NCBI GenBank assembly: GCA_026182355.1 | Contig: JAPFBL010001928.1 | Location: 7,441,501 to 7,505,500 of the forward strand | Source of the DNA: Hermatobates lingyangjiaoensis | Lineage: Eukaryota > Arthropoda > Insecta > Hemiptera > Hermatobatidae | Direction of reading: 5' to 3' | DNA: 64,000 bases | In this document: piece by piece, positions 20,151-29,639 of the stretch | How positions within the stretch are numbered: the first letter of the stretch is position 1 | Layout of the letters: each line of letters starts with the position of its first letter | Translations under genes and position numbers: made by a program | Notes under the pieces: model-generated | The model's database searches: none | What the model was told of the DNA's origin: nothing | What the model saw: only the letters and a program-made list of their open reading frames with translations

Positions 20151-21786
20151 TTTACTTTACTATAAGTAAAGTATAGTGATCGTGAAAAAATTCGATCTCG
20201 AGATTTTGACGGAATTACATGTTTTGAGGTCCCAGAAGTCGTTTTATGACGTTTTTACGATGATGTCTCTGTGTGTGTGGGTGGGTGGGTGGGTGGGGGG
20301 TGGGTGGGTGCGTGTGTTAGCATTGCTTGTTACCACGCTACGGTCCAGAATCTTTGATGGATCAAGTTGATATTTTACACAAAAATGGGCCTCAAAAGGA
20401 GGAAGATCCCTATTGCTTGGGAAGAATTATGCATGATGGGGAAAGTCACTTTTTTTGCCAAAAACCGTTTTTTTAAAAACATTTATTTCTCCTAAACTGA
20501 TAACCCTAGAGTTTTGAAATTTTGACATTATCTTTGAGGTTTCAATTGCAACAAACGAAAAATATATTCAGAATTTTAAAACAACGGGAAATATTTTTTT
20601 TTTCAATAAAATGTAAAAATTTTGACTTATAATGCAATCTCAAACCTTGTGAGAGCGATACAAGCCATACTGTTTGATGGATCAAAATGAAACTATGCCT
20701 AAAAATAAAACATTATGTGGTGAATGAGTTGCGATATTTTTTTTTAAAATTACATTCGCTAATGGGGCGTTACAGTACGATTTCTGTTTTCAGAAAATGT
20801 TTTTTTGACGCTAAACGGCTCATTAAAAAATAATGAAAATTTGACCAAAAATGAAACAAAAAGTTAGCAATTAATAAACAAAAAATCATGAAGTTTCAAT
20901 TACGGGAAAGAGCAATAACGATATAAAAACTCTTTGTTTATCCTAGACTAAGAGATCACCTGCTATACTTGTCGAATTTGTTGTATTTTTTTACATTGTT
21001 TACATTGACTTAGAAATTTTTTGAGCGAATCCACTGAGATAAAATTGATTTTATAAAGGAACAGTTTAAATTGTTTATTGAATTATATGAGATGTAAGAG
21101 GAATAATATTGTGCAGGTAAATGATAACACTCATTAAAAAAAAATTCGTATATATGTTATTTGACAAAGGGAAGGAAAATGATCTTATTAAATACTAAGA
21201 AGCCATAAAATTCCCAGTATAATAATTCTGTTAAAAACCAAAAATGTAAAAGATATTTCAAAATATAAATCTTTCGTTTAGAGATTAATAACTATATTAT
21301 CGTACATCTTTAATTAACAGATCACCTTAAAACAACATTTTATTCGCTGTTTAAGATGTTTTTCAGAGAAAAAAAGGGTATTTTACTGTTTCAAATTTAA
21401 AAATTTTACATTAATATTCAATGTAGAAGGATGTCAAGTAAACGATGTAAGAAATCTACTGGCTATTTGAACAATAGCCATGTTCTCTTGTAGGATTATA
21501 TTTCGTTTCAAGAAATGTTCAAATTGGTTTTTCAAAAATGTTATTACTGCTGTAGTTATACTAATGAAATTATTTGCAAATAATAATTTATTTGTGATGT
21601 ACAAAAATAAGCTTATAAATTGATATGTCCTTCAATCACTATCTGTACTAACTCACGAATGCAATGCTAATAATTATATCCCATTTAGATATTTATGTTA
21701 TGCTTAAATGATACGTTATGTTTTATATACTCAAGAAATTTGACATTGAGTTACTTATAGTAAAGTAGAGTGTAGGCCACTCCAGA
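20151..21786. mobile_element. 1.64-kb hairpin-ended repeat, copy 1
   Basis: The element begins 'actttactataagtaaagta' (a near-perfect 9-bp-stem hairpin) and ends 'gtaggccactccaga', next to T-runs on both sides. The same sequence 'actataagtaa' recurs inverted close to the right end. No coding frame. A strongly G-rich tract of GGGT repeats lies at about 20,273-20,311. The matching position in block copy 2 (about 24,905-24,920) is empty. Orientation and class are unknown. Confidence 0.85.
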
Positions 21787-22118
21787 TTTTTTTATATCAT
21801 TTTAGACAAATTGAAATTACTTTATCTTCGTATGTTTTGAATTAATTTTTTCTCATTACCTATTCGCCTCTTTGTTTGTATAAAAAAAAAAATTAAGAAG
21901 TTACAATAATTTTCTTCCAATAATCATTCAACAAATATGCATTTCAATCATAAAATCTTTCATATGCATTCTTATCTTTATTACAATGCAGTGGAAACAA
22001 TTTTATGTATTAATATATTCTTAGCATCTACACATATAAGAGTCGAAATATTGAATGTCAGTACTAGTATTTGTTTTTCATTCGTGCTTCTGAAAGTTTT
22101 CAAAGTATATATATATAG

Positions 22119-22224
22119 GTGTGTTCTCTAATCGGGGTTCGGTCAATTTTCCAGGATATACATTTTTTACCGATTAGAGAACACACCTATTCTATCAAAC
22201 GGTCGATATATTATTGAATCTAGT
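22119..22224. mobile_element. Small MITE-like fold-back (aggtgtgttctctaatcgg ends)
   Basis: 'aggtgtgttctctaatcgg' at 22,119 is matched by its reverse complement ending near 22,187, with a centre of about 30 bp. The flank is TA-rich. The same element recurs at 25,252-25,395. Confidence 0.65.
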
Positions 22225-22254
22225 TATATATATATATATATATATTCACTGATA

Positions 22255-22560
22255 AAACGAAATACGATCCAAACTGGAACAAACGATTCAAGATTAACAA
22301 AAGCAACAAAAAGTTTGAACCAATTTCGAACTTAAAGGGAAACCAATTTTCGGGTAATCCGTCGGTTCAGGAGAACCTCCATGTTGGAGGTCCAACCGTT
22401 CTGACCAATGTCGGCAATTGGTTTCCCCCTTGCCTCCGCAAGACGGTTTAAATCAAAAATTAGTGTCTGTAAGTGTGTTCTTTTGATTTCTCTATGTTTC
22501 TTTTTCTATATTGAACTATATTTGTCCGTTTTGAATCGTATTTCCAACGAAAAAGTATAT
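22255..22560. mobile_element. PLE family A fold-back, strongly degraded left arm
   Basis: The right arm (22,440-22,560) is identical to 18,240-18,330. The left arm and centre show scattered losses ('accaatttcgaac', 'gacggtt' remnants), in the same fashion as the low-identity part of the duplicated block. Confidence 0.6.
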
Positions 22561-22675
22561 ATATATAGCGACTCTGACGAAGACCACTTGTTACGATTCA
22601 AAGATCTTAGTCTTGTTTTCCCATTTCATATTGTGGATTGATCATTGATTGTTATTTCACGTGTTTATGTGAAAT

Positions 22676-22733
<58 letters not shown>

Positions 22734-23000
22734 ATATATCAATGATCAAACCACAATATAAGTTATTTCACGTGTTTATGTGAAATCTTTATATATATAT
22801 ATAAAAAGATTTCACATAAACACGTGAAACAACAATCAATGATCAAACCACAATAAGAAATGGGAAAACAAGACTAAGATCTTTCAACCGTAACAAGCCA
22901 TCTTCGTCAGAGTCAAAAACCCAACTGGACAGTTGGGTTTTTGACTGTGACGAAGACCGCTTGTTACGGTTGAAAGATCTTAGTGTTGTTTTCCCATATA
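22561..23000. mobile_element. PLE family B arm, long (TA)n and a family B fold-back
   Basis: Plus arm core at 22,570-22,612 (G12 changed to C). (TA)n at about 22,677-22,722. A second B fragment at 22,737-22,790. Then a full fold-back at 22,805-23,000, with cores at minus 22,872-22,914 and plus 22,943-22,985. In the plus core C3 is G and the last stem I base is changed, so it is unlikely to be active. Confidence 0.75.
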
Positions 23001-23020
23001 TATATATATATATATATATT

Positions 23021-23277
23021 AGTATATTTAGGAAGCAGTCCTTCATTTATACAGGTTTGATTAAATAATACGCCATATTTACGGTTGATTAGTTTCCTTG
23101 TGTATTTCTCAAGGGATCTGAATAATCTTCTTGTACAAACATCTAAATTGAATAGAACATTTCCAATGGTTTCATTGTATTCAATTTAGATGTTTGTACA
23201 AGAAGATTATTCAGATCCCTTGAGAAATACACAAGGAAACTAATCAACCGTAAATATGGCGTATTATTTAATCAAAC

Positions 23278-23285
<8 letters not shown>
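23021..23285. pseudogene. Head-to-head PLE N-terminal ORF pair
   Basis: A nearly perfect inverted repeat with arms of about 110 bp. The minus strand (about 23,167 to 23,021) reads ...TRRLFRSLEKYTRKLINRK, YGVLFNQTCINEGLLPKYT and then (TA)n. The plus strand (23,183-23,284) reads the same peptide as far as FNQTCI and then (TA)n. This is a different PLE family from D but has the same FNxTC...LLPKYT block. No ribozyme-like core lies in the short centre. Confidence 0.82.

Positions 23286-23332
<47 letters not shown>
23280..23332. repeat. (TA)n microsatellite
   Basis: Uninterrupted TA dinucleotides over about 52 bp, directly at the end of the PLE plus arm. Confidence 0.95.
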
Positions 23333-23336
<4 letters not shown>

Positions 23337-23444
23337 CTTACGCGTTTTATAGAATATATCGTTATATTTTTCTAAAATTGATTACTTTTCAGTTATAACC
23401 ATATTTGTAATATACACAATTAACTCTAATGTATATTTTCCCAA

Positions 23445-25432
23445 AGGCATCAATAAAAGTACATCTAAACCACAGCAAGGAAGTAGAAACTAAAATGGTC
23501 TGACCTAGTAACGGTCCAATATTAGAGTCACATGAAAAATTGAAGAAACAATCTTGTTTCTAAGATTTAGTTAGATTATTGAATTTTTTATTGTCGTTTA
23601 AATACTGATTTTTATTTTACTTGTTTTATTGTAAAATCTTGGTTTAAAGAGGAAATAAAATACGGCATTCAATAGAAGCGCTGTGTCATACTTGCCCTGT
23701 TATCAATCTTATTCCTTTCTTTAGTGTCTTCTTCAGTAAACAAAACCACCATGTTTCACACAAAATCTCCTGTACCTCTGATAACTACTTTTATCTATTT
23801 GATTCCACTCAGTGTTTTGCTTTCTATGTGGGTTTGGCTTCGACCAAGCTAATCTTGGCATTTGAATAATCACACGTCTTCCCTTGCAAGCGCAATAGTC
23901 TTCCCGTTGCCATTCATGCCTGTTCTCACGGACTCAGTTTCAATGACTGTTTCCGTATACAGATTCCTAAGTAGATTTATGATAATCAATAATGACTAAC
24001 GTCACTTTGAAAGCTTCAGAAGAAGCTCTGATTTGTCTCCTCCGTTGTAGATTTAACCCTGGGCTTAACCTTAATCAAAAATGATTATTTTTGATAGCAT
24101 GTGATTTCAGGAAAGCTTTCTCGTGTTCTTTGTTTTATTATTTATTTGTAAAAATTGTTATGTTTTTGCCTTTGAGATTATGTATTGAAGTTATTTTTAA
24201 ATCAACTGTTTTTTGACTTAACCATGGTTGGTTATTTACATGCTAAAAAGGGAATGCGTGTCTGTGGACTTCACTATTATTTCTGTAATTTTAATTGTTT
24301 CTTCTTTAATATCCAACTTTAATATTTTCAAAATAAGCCAATGAATAGAAACTAATAAAAGAGAAACTAATTCAAGAATTTTCGAAAAAAAAATTATTAT
24401 AAAAATGAATTCTTCTCATCATTGTTTTAAATTCAAATTTAAAGTTATTTATAAATGGTTTCTTTTACGTTTGACTTTATGTTTTTTCCACGAGCTTATG
24501 AGTATTATCTTAATAGAATGAAGTAAATTTGTCTTGCTATCAAAGTGAAAAATAATATTTTTAAAATTTCCTTTAGTTTACTTGTTTAAGTAAGTATTCA
24601 TGTAGTTATAAAACAAGAATACTACACATTATGAATTAAACAACTAAAATAGAAGGTAATTTGATGGGTTTGTAAGATATTTTTCAAAATGAAAGCAACC
24701 GAGTGTTGAAATTCATCAAAGACTCAGTAACAGCATGCATGCTTTGCTTATAAGAACAGCCAAGTAAGGACTGCTAACTCACCATTACAATGCTTCTTCT
24801 ACCGTCCCAGACATGTGTTTACTGTTCAAAGACCTTGAAATCATAAATACTTTCTATACCTATATAGAAATATGTTCAACATTTCTTTCAAAAATACATC
24901 GACATTTTTTTTTTATATTACTTTTGACAAATTGAAATTACTTTATCTTCGAATGTTTTGAATTAATTTTTTCTCATTACCTATTTGCCTCTTTGTTTGT
25001 ATAAAAAAAAAAAAATTCAGAAGTTACAATAATTTTCTTCCAACAATCATTCAACAAATATTCATTTCAATCAAAAAATCTTTCATATGCATTCTTATCT
25101 TTATTACAATGCAGTGGAAACAATTTTATGTATTAATATATTCTTAGCATCTACACATATAAGAGTCGAAATATTGAATGTCAGTACTAGTATTTGTTTT
25201 TCATTCGTGCTTCTGAAAGTTTTCAAAGTATATATATATATATATATATATAGGTGTGTTCTCTAATCGGGATTAGGTCAATTTTCCAGGATAAAAAATC
25301 AAACTCTCGTTGCCTAGGTGTGTTCTCTTATCGGGGTTTGGTCAATTTTCCAGGATAAAAATTTTTTACCCGATTAGAGAATACACCTATTCTATCAAAC
25401 GGTCGATATATTATTGAATCTGTTATATATAT
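23445..25432 (+). repeat. Duplicated block, copy 2 (without the 1.64-kb element)
   Basis: Collinear with 18,585-20,145 and 21,787-22,240. 'aaaatacatcgaca' followed by a T-run at about 24,905 is the empty insertion site. Differences cluster in 23,445-24,240 and are mostly single-base losses. Confidence 0.8.
25252..25395. mobile_element. MITE-like fold-back, copy 2 with duplicated left end
   Basis: 'aggtgtgttctct(a/t)atcggg' occurs twice in tandem (25,252 and about 25,316), followed by one inverted end '..cgattagagaatacacct' (to about 25,389). Confidence 0.6.
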
Positions 25433-25435
25433 ATT

Positions 25436-25600
25436 GGAGACTACAACCGTCTCTGTACCAGTGCGCTTGGTTTCCCTTTCTTATCTCTCCTGAAGATGGT
25501 TCAAACCGAAAATTAGAGACTTTAAGTGTGTTCTTTTGATTTCTCTATGTTTCTTTTTTCTATATTGAACTATATTTGTCTGTTTTGGATCGTATTTCCA
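25436..25600 (+). mobile_element. PLE family A single arm
   Basis: Core at 25,486-25,519 intact in its key bases (TCTC/GAGA, CTGAAGA, extra T, GGTT/AACC, GAA, AATT). The following donor-like site is changed to TTAAGT. The outer tail runs into (TA)n at about 25,612. Confidence 0.75.
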
Positions 25601-25609
25601 ACGAAAAAG

Positions 25610-25644
<35 letters not shown>

Positions 25645-25646
<2 letters not shown>

Positions 25647-25873
25647 CCAATTAAAAGAAACGGTCCAGCGGACTTTTTTAAATAAAATAAATTCAAAACG
25701 AAGGAACACACAGAAAGACACAGACATAACTCACATCGATATTTCGACCCGCTGCCCTGTCTTCCTGCGGGATTCTTCGCTCTTCGCTCTTCACACCTCC
25801 TGATGACGACGATGGTCGAAATATCGATGTGAGTTATGTCTGTGTCTTTCTGTGTGTTTCCTTCGTTTTGAAT

Positions 25874-25885
<12 letters not shown>
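25645..25885. mobile_element. PLE family H fold-back
   Basis: Arms of about 95 bp ('caaaacgaaggaacacacag'/'ctgtgtgtttccttcgttttg') surround a GC-richer centre. The right arm holds the core at 25,794-25,831: CACCTC, CTGATGA, extra C, GAC-GATG-GTC, GAA, ATAT, C, GATGTG, then GTGAGT. Stem I pairs 5 of 6. The left arm has lost the CTGATGA half. Confidence 0.78.
25794..25831 (+). ncRNA. Hammerhead-ribozyme-like motif (family H)
   Basis: CACCTC/GATGTG stem I (5 of 6 pairs), CTGATGA, extra C, GAC-GATG-GTC, GAA, ATAT, C. This family keeps the classical CTGATGA box. Confidence 0.55.
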
Positions 25886-25911
<26 letters not shown>

Positions 25912-25917
<6 letters not shown>

Positions 25918-26009
25918 ATTTTACATAAACACGTGAAATAACAATCAATGATCAAACCACAATATGAAATGTGAAAACAAGACTAAGATATTTCAAGCGT
26001 AACAAGCGG
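25912..26009 (-). mobile_element. PLE family B arm, truncated in stem II
   Basis: 'acataaacacgtgaaataac' to '..caagcgtaacaagcgg', then abrupt change to unrelated sequence at about 26,010, cutting the ribozyme-like motif in its hairpin. Confidence 0.7.
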
Positions 26010-26011
26010 AA

Positions 26012-26250
26012 TATTGAGATCTATCCTATTGCTAAAAGCATGGAATACTTGATGGAGTGACTGGCGATATTGCTGAATTGGAGCAGCTCCAGAATATCAG
26101 ACCAGTAAAAGATGAAAGTTATAATAAACAGTATTTTGGATTCTCGACTGTGAAACAACACGAATGGCATTTTAACATTTATGATCTGTACAAAACTTCC
26201 TTAAAACTGAGTAAGCTTTCATTATTAGCCGTTAAAAGCCAGCGATAAGA
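26012..26250 (+). other. Unrecognised open frame, possible exon or element fragment
   Basis: The frame 26,057-26,248 (63 codons) reads MTGDIAELEQLQNIRPVKDE at its start and ends SLLAVKSQR. Base composition is less AT-biased and more codon-like than the surroundings. A related frame just upstream (IEIYPIAKSMEYLME) is offset by one shift. No domain is recognised. It could be a fragment of a host gene or of a retroelement; I would not assign a function. Confidence 0.3.
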
Positions 26251-26289
26251 GAATAATGACAGTGGTAGCTTAATTTAAACTTGTAGCAC

Positions 26290-27180
26290 TCAACATCTCT
26301 ACCACACCTCGTCATCTATTTACTATTCATGATTGTTTTTATCTTCCCTTATGCTAACGAACTCCATTACATAGCTATTAGAGGTCCGACGACACTTGAA
26401 TAATGCCGATAAAAAATGATCAGTAATAAAATTAACAACAAAAGATTTCCATGAACAAAAAAAAATTGTAATCTAATATAAGTTCGTCACTATTTTATAA
26501 AAAGAATCATGTGAAAATATTGCGCATTTAAAAAGTTTTTACACCAACTAAAGAAAAGTTGGTGATTTACTTCCATTGGATGGAGGGTCTCAGGATTTAG
26601 TTAAGAAATTTATTTTATATGCTTTCGTAATAAGTTGCTTCCTTGGTGGCAAATAATGAGCAAAAACTTTTACCAAGGAGAGCCAATTCCTTAAAAAATG
26701 AAAAAAAAATATGCTCCATTTATTTGTTTAATCAGCTTATTAAATTAATTGATTTTAAGAAAAGTTTATAATTATATATTAATTTTTTATTTCTGTTTTA
26801 AAACGTACGATTTGTTAAAAATTCTCGATGGTCAAAAATCATGAAAAAAAAATTAATAATTAAATAAGAGTGAGAGAAAACAGAAACTTTTATTAACAAA
26901 TATTGAATAACAAGAATTATTCAAAGAAATCAAGTAGCTATGGATTTAGAGTATACATTAACCTTTTATAGTTATAATAAGGAGATTTTTTTTCATTTTT
27001 TCTAAGAACTAGTTGTTTATTATTTAAAACTGAAAAAACAGCTAGTAATTAAGTAATATATAAAAAATTGGTGAAAAGGTAAAACTTTTGTTAATATTAG
27101 TCCTATTTCATTAATGGATTAATATATATATTATGATCCAATAATATATATATTATTAATGACGATAGTGATGATATATT
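26290..27180. other. AT-rich DNA, no recognised feature
   Basis: No open frames or element ends supported. Confidence 0.5.
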
Positions 27181-27189
27181 ATTATGATG

Positions 27190-27480
27190 ATGGTTTATCC
27201 GTCATCAGAAAAGAAGAGATAGGGACACCAAACTCACTTGCGAATCGATGGTTGGATATATATATATATATATATATATATAAACAATTAAATGAAATGA
27301 TTCCACGACTATATTGACACAAAGGACACACAAAAATGAAACAGAAACTCACTATTATATTTTGATGTCCTCGTCATCAGGAAGATAGAAACGGGTCGCT
27401 CCGCAGGCAGACAACGACTGAGTCGTTTCTATGGAGCGACTTGTTTCTATCTTCCTGATGACGAGGACATCGATATATTT
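27190..27480. mobile_element. PLE family G fold-back plus degraded arm
   Basis: 27,190-27,260 is a family H/A-like remnant ('gtcatcagaaaagaagagataggg'). After (TA)n, arms 'atgtcctcgtcatcaggaag' and 'cttcctgatgacgaggacat' flank a loop with 'gggtcgctccg'/'cggagcgac'-like pairing. Each arm holds CTGATGA with GA-GGACA-TC, followed by (C/G)AAA. Confidence 0.65.
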
Positions 27481-27600
27481 TTGACTCTGACAAAGACCGC
27501 TTGTTACGGTTGAAAGATCTTAGTCTTGTTTTCCCATTTTCTTATAGTGGTTTGATCATTGATTGTTATTTCACGTGTTTATGTGAAATCTTTATATATA
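27481..27600 (+). mobile_element. PLE family B single arm
   Basis: Core at 27,483-27,525 with G8 changed to A (CTGACAA), otherwise as the 61.3-kb copy. Tail 'gtgtttatgtgaaatcttta' into (TA)n. It joins directly to the family G fold-back. Confidence 0.7.
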
Positions 27601-27611
27601 TATATATATAT

Positions 27612-27905
27612 ACATCATGATTTGTTTTCTTGACCCAATATTTATATGATGTGATTTTTTTGTGGTTTGAGATACTATATGATAATAGTATATGTCGAAA
27701 CGTCGGCAAAAGGACTAGTTTAAAATCATTGGACCTCAAAACTCAAAAAAATCACATCATATATATATATATATAACAAGATTTCACTATAAACACTTGC
27801 AACAACAATCAATGTTCAAACCATAATAAAAAAAAACATAAACTGCTTGTTACTGTTTAAAGATCTTAGTTTTTTTTTAATTTTTTATTGTGAATTGAAC
27901 ATATA
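27612..27905. mobile_element. PLE family M fold-back and degenerate family B fold-back
   Basis: Family M: inverted 'atgatgtgatttttttg'/'aaaaaaatcacatcat' outer ends and an inner 'actatatgataatagt..gtcgaaacgtcggc' with GAA-ACGT-C. 27,776-27,905 is a much decayed family B fold-back ('aactgcttgttactgtttaaagatctta'). Confidence 0.45.
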
Positions 27906-28690
27906 TATCACTTACCGTTATAGTAGTAGCCAGAAAGAGGAATATTAGTTTTATTATAAACATTACCCCAAAAAAATATATACTCCATAATTTCAGATGG
28001 GTCATTGGACACAATGTTATAATTATGTATATTTTAATCATGCTTATACGGCTTTCCTTTGACGTACATCTGTCCGGTTGTTCAATCCCCGATTATTTCT
28101 CCACACTTGTGTTTACGTGCGTGGGCAACGCATATTAATTATAGTGTATATTTCTGATTTAAACTCGGTCACTCTGTGATTTGGAGGACATTTGCCCACA
28201 TGAGCTGTGTTGTTTTAAAATATATATTTTTTTTTTGTATATATGTTATAATCAGGTAATTGCACATATGGAACTTAATGTTTTGGTCAAGGACTCTGCT
28301 CAAGCTTTTATACTAGATAAAACTTTTACTGAACATAAAATTACTTCTAAGGTCAAATTGGCCTTAACAATTTGTTAGAATTTTATAATAGTTTTATTAT
28401 TATTGGACACATTATTTGTCGAATATATTCAATAACGCAATAATGAAGTAATAGATAAATAATTTAGCAATCCTGATTGATTTCCTAAAATAAAACAAAA
28501 GCAATTAAAACTGATAATTACTCTAAACATAAAATATTGGACTTTTATTTTGTTTTTTTTTATTTAAACGTTTTTTGAAAAAATCTTTTCATAAACATTT
28601 TCAGAGCAAAAATTATTGTTCTTCATTTCATATATCTTTATACATAATCTCTACGTAATACATTACACGACTTCACTTATATATATATAT
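27906..28690. other. Unannotated DNA
   Basis: An open frame at 28,181-28,378 (65 codons) is unrecognised and AT-biased. No element ends seen. Confidence 0.4.
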
Positions 28691-28704
28691 ATATATATAT
28701 TTCA

Positions 28705-28950
28705 CATAAAATTTTGAAAAAACAATCCAAAATGGACGCAAATCAGCTCAAAAACGAAGAAAAGCAACACAGAGAGAAAGCGACACACTTACAAACTTGT
28801 TTTCTTTCGTGGGTTTTCCTGCCGTTGTGTTTCCGGAGTTCTTGGTCGCCCATTCTCTTTTCTCCTGAAAACGGATCATCCGAAAATTTGAGTCTGTAAG
28901 TGTGTCTCTTTCTCTGTGTGTTGCTTTTCTTCGTTTTTGAGCTGATATAT
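28705..28950. mobile_element. PLE family I fold-back
   Basis: Arms 'cagctcaaaaacgaagaaaa' and 'ttttcttcgtttttgagctg'. The right arm core at 28,861-28,893 has TCTC, CTGAAAA, extra C, GGA-TCA-TCC, GAA, AATT, T, GAGT. GTAAGT follows at about 28,896. The left arm lacks the core. Confidence 0.72.
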
Positions 28951-29125
28951 ATCGTTGTTTGTATCGGTCAGTGGACGCATTTACGTCTCCGTTCCTTCAT
29001 TCCTTCTCCTTTTTATTTTCTTCTTCTCTTCTGAAGACGGCAAGACGCCGAAATGATCGAGATTCGTGAGTGTTAGTCCTCTTTCTTCTGTTCCCTAGCT
29101 GTAACTTTAATTATATATATATATA
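28951..29125 (+). mobile_element. PLE family J arm, copy 2
   Basis: Core at 29,027-29,062: TCTT, CTGAAGA, extra C, GGC-AAGAC-GCC, GAA, ATGAT, C, GAGA. GTGAGT follows at 29,066-29,071. Differences from the 17.2-kb copy fall in the stem II loop and in stem I (TCTT/GAGA keeps a G-U pair), while the stem bases are kept. Confidence 0.75.
29027..29062 (+). ncRNA. Hammerhead-ribozyme-like motif (family J)
   Basis: TCTT/GAGA stem I, CTGAAGA, extra C, GGC-AAGAC-GCC, GAA, ATGAT, C. The second copy at 17,203-17,239 has TCTC/GAGA and a changed loop (AAGATA), so the pairing is kept while single-stranded bases vary. Confidence 0.55.
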
Positions 29126-29139
29126 TTCTAGATTCACAG

Positions 29140-29345
29140 AAAAGAATAAACATAAAATATATTACAAGAACTCACTACTATATGCCACCACCCTGTTTCA
29201 TGCGAGACTCTTTGTCTCCTGATGATGGCGATTGTCAAAATATCGAAATATACAAGTAAGTTATGTCTGTTTCTATCTTTGACTTACTTTCGTTATTATT
29301 TTTACGTACAGTCCATCGGACTGTTTAATTTGATTTATATATAGA
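29140..29345. mobile_element. PLE family H-like fold-back, decayed
   Basis: 'acaagaactcactactatat' (left) and 'gtctcctgatgatggcgattgtcaaaatatc' (right, with CAAA for GAAA), then GTAAGT and '..acagtccatcggactg'. Confidence 0.55.
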
Positions 29346-29639
29346 TATACTATTTTTTGCTTATCATGATTTAGTACAGCGTCATATAGTTCTCAATATA
29401 ACACTGGTTAAAAATGATTATCTATTTACATACTTAATTTGGATGAATTGTTTATTTTGTGGCCCAATTTGAAAGAGAACGTTTCATATATAATCTTATT
29501 TTTTTCTTAATATTTTTGAAAGTTCTTAACAGAGCTTTTTATTCAACTTTGTATATATAGATTAAGTATTTGCTGGCAGCTTCCAACTTTATGTGTACTT
29601 TTTTCTTTATAACCAAAATGAATCTAGAGATTGCAAATA

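Larger units (their letters stand above)
18585..22240 (+). repeat. Duplicated block, copy 1 (split by the 1.64-kb element)
   Basis: 18,585-20,145 plus 21,787-22,240 matches 23,445-25,432 collinearly. Identity is high from about 19,440 onward but poor, with many small insertions and deletions, in 18,585-19,440. It contains a degraded PLE N-terminal ORF (minus, 18,793-18,940: ...LEKYTKER...LLPKY). No host gene is recognised. Confidence 0.8.

Noticed and set aside
20151..21786. Classification of the 1.64-kb repeat as a Helitron
   Set aside because: On the minus strand it begins TC and has a hairpin at its 3' end, but the end is not CTRR and the junctions are T/A-runs rather than a clean A|T site.
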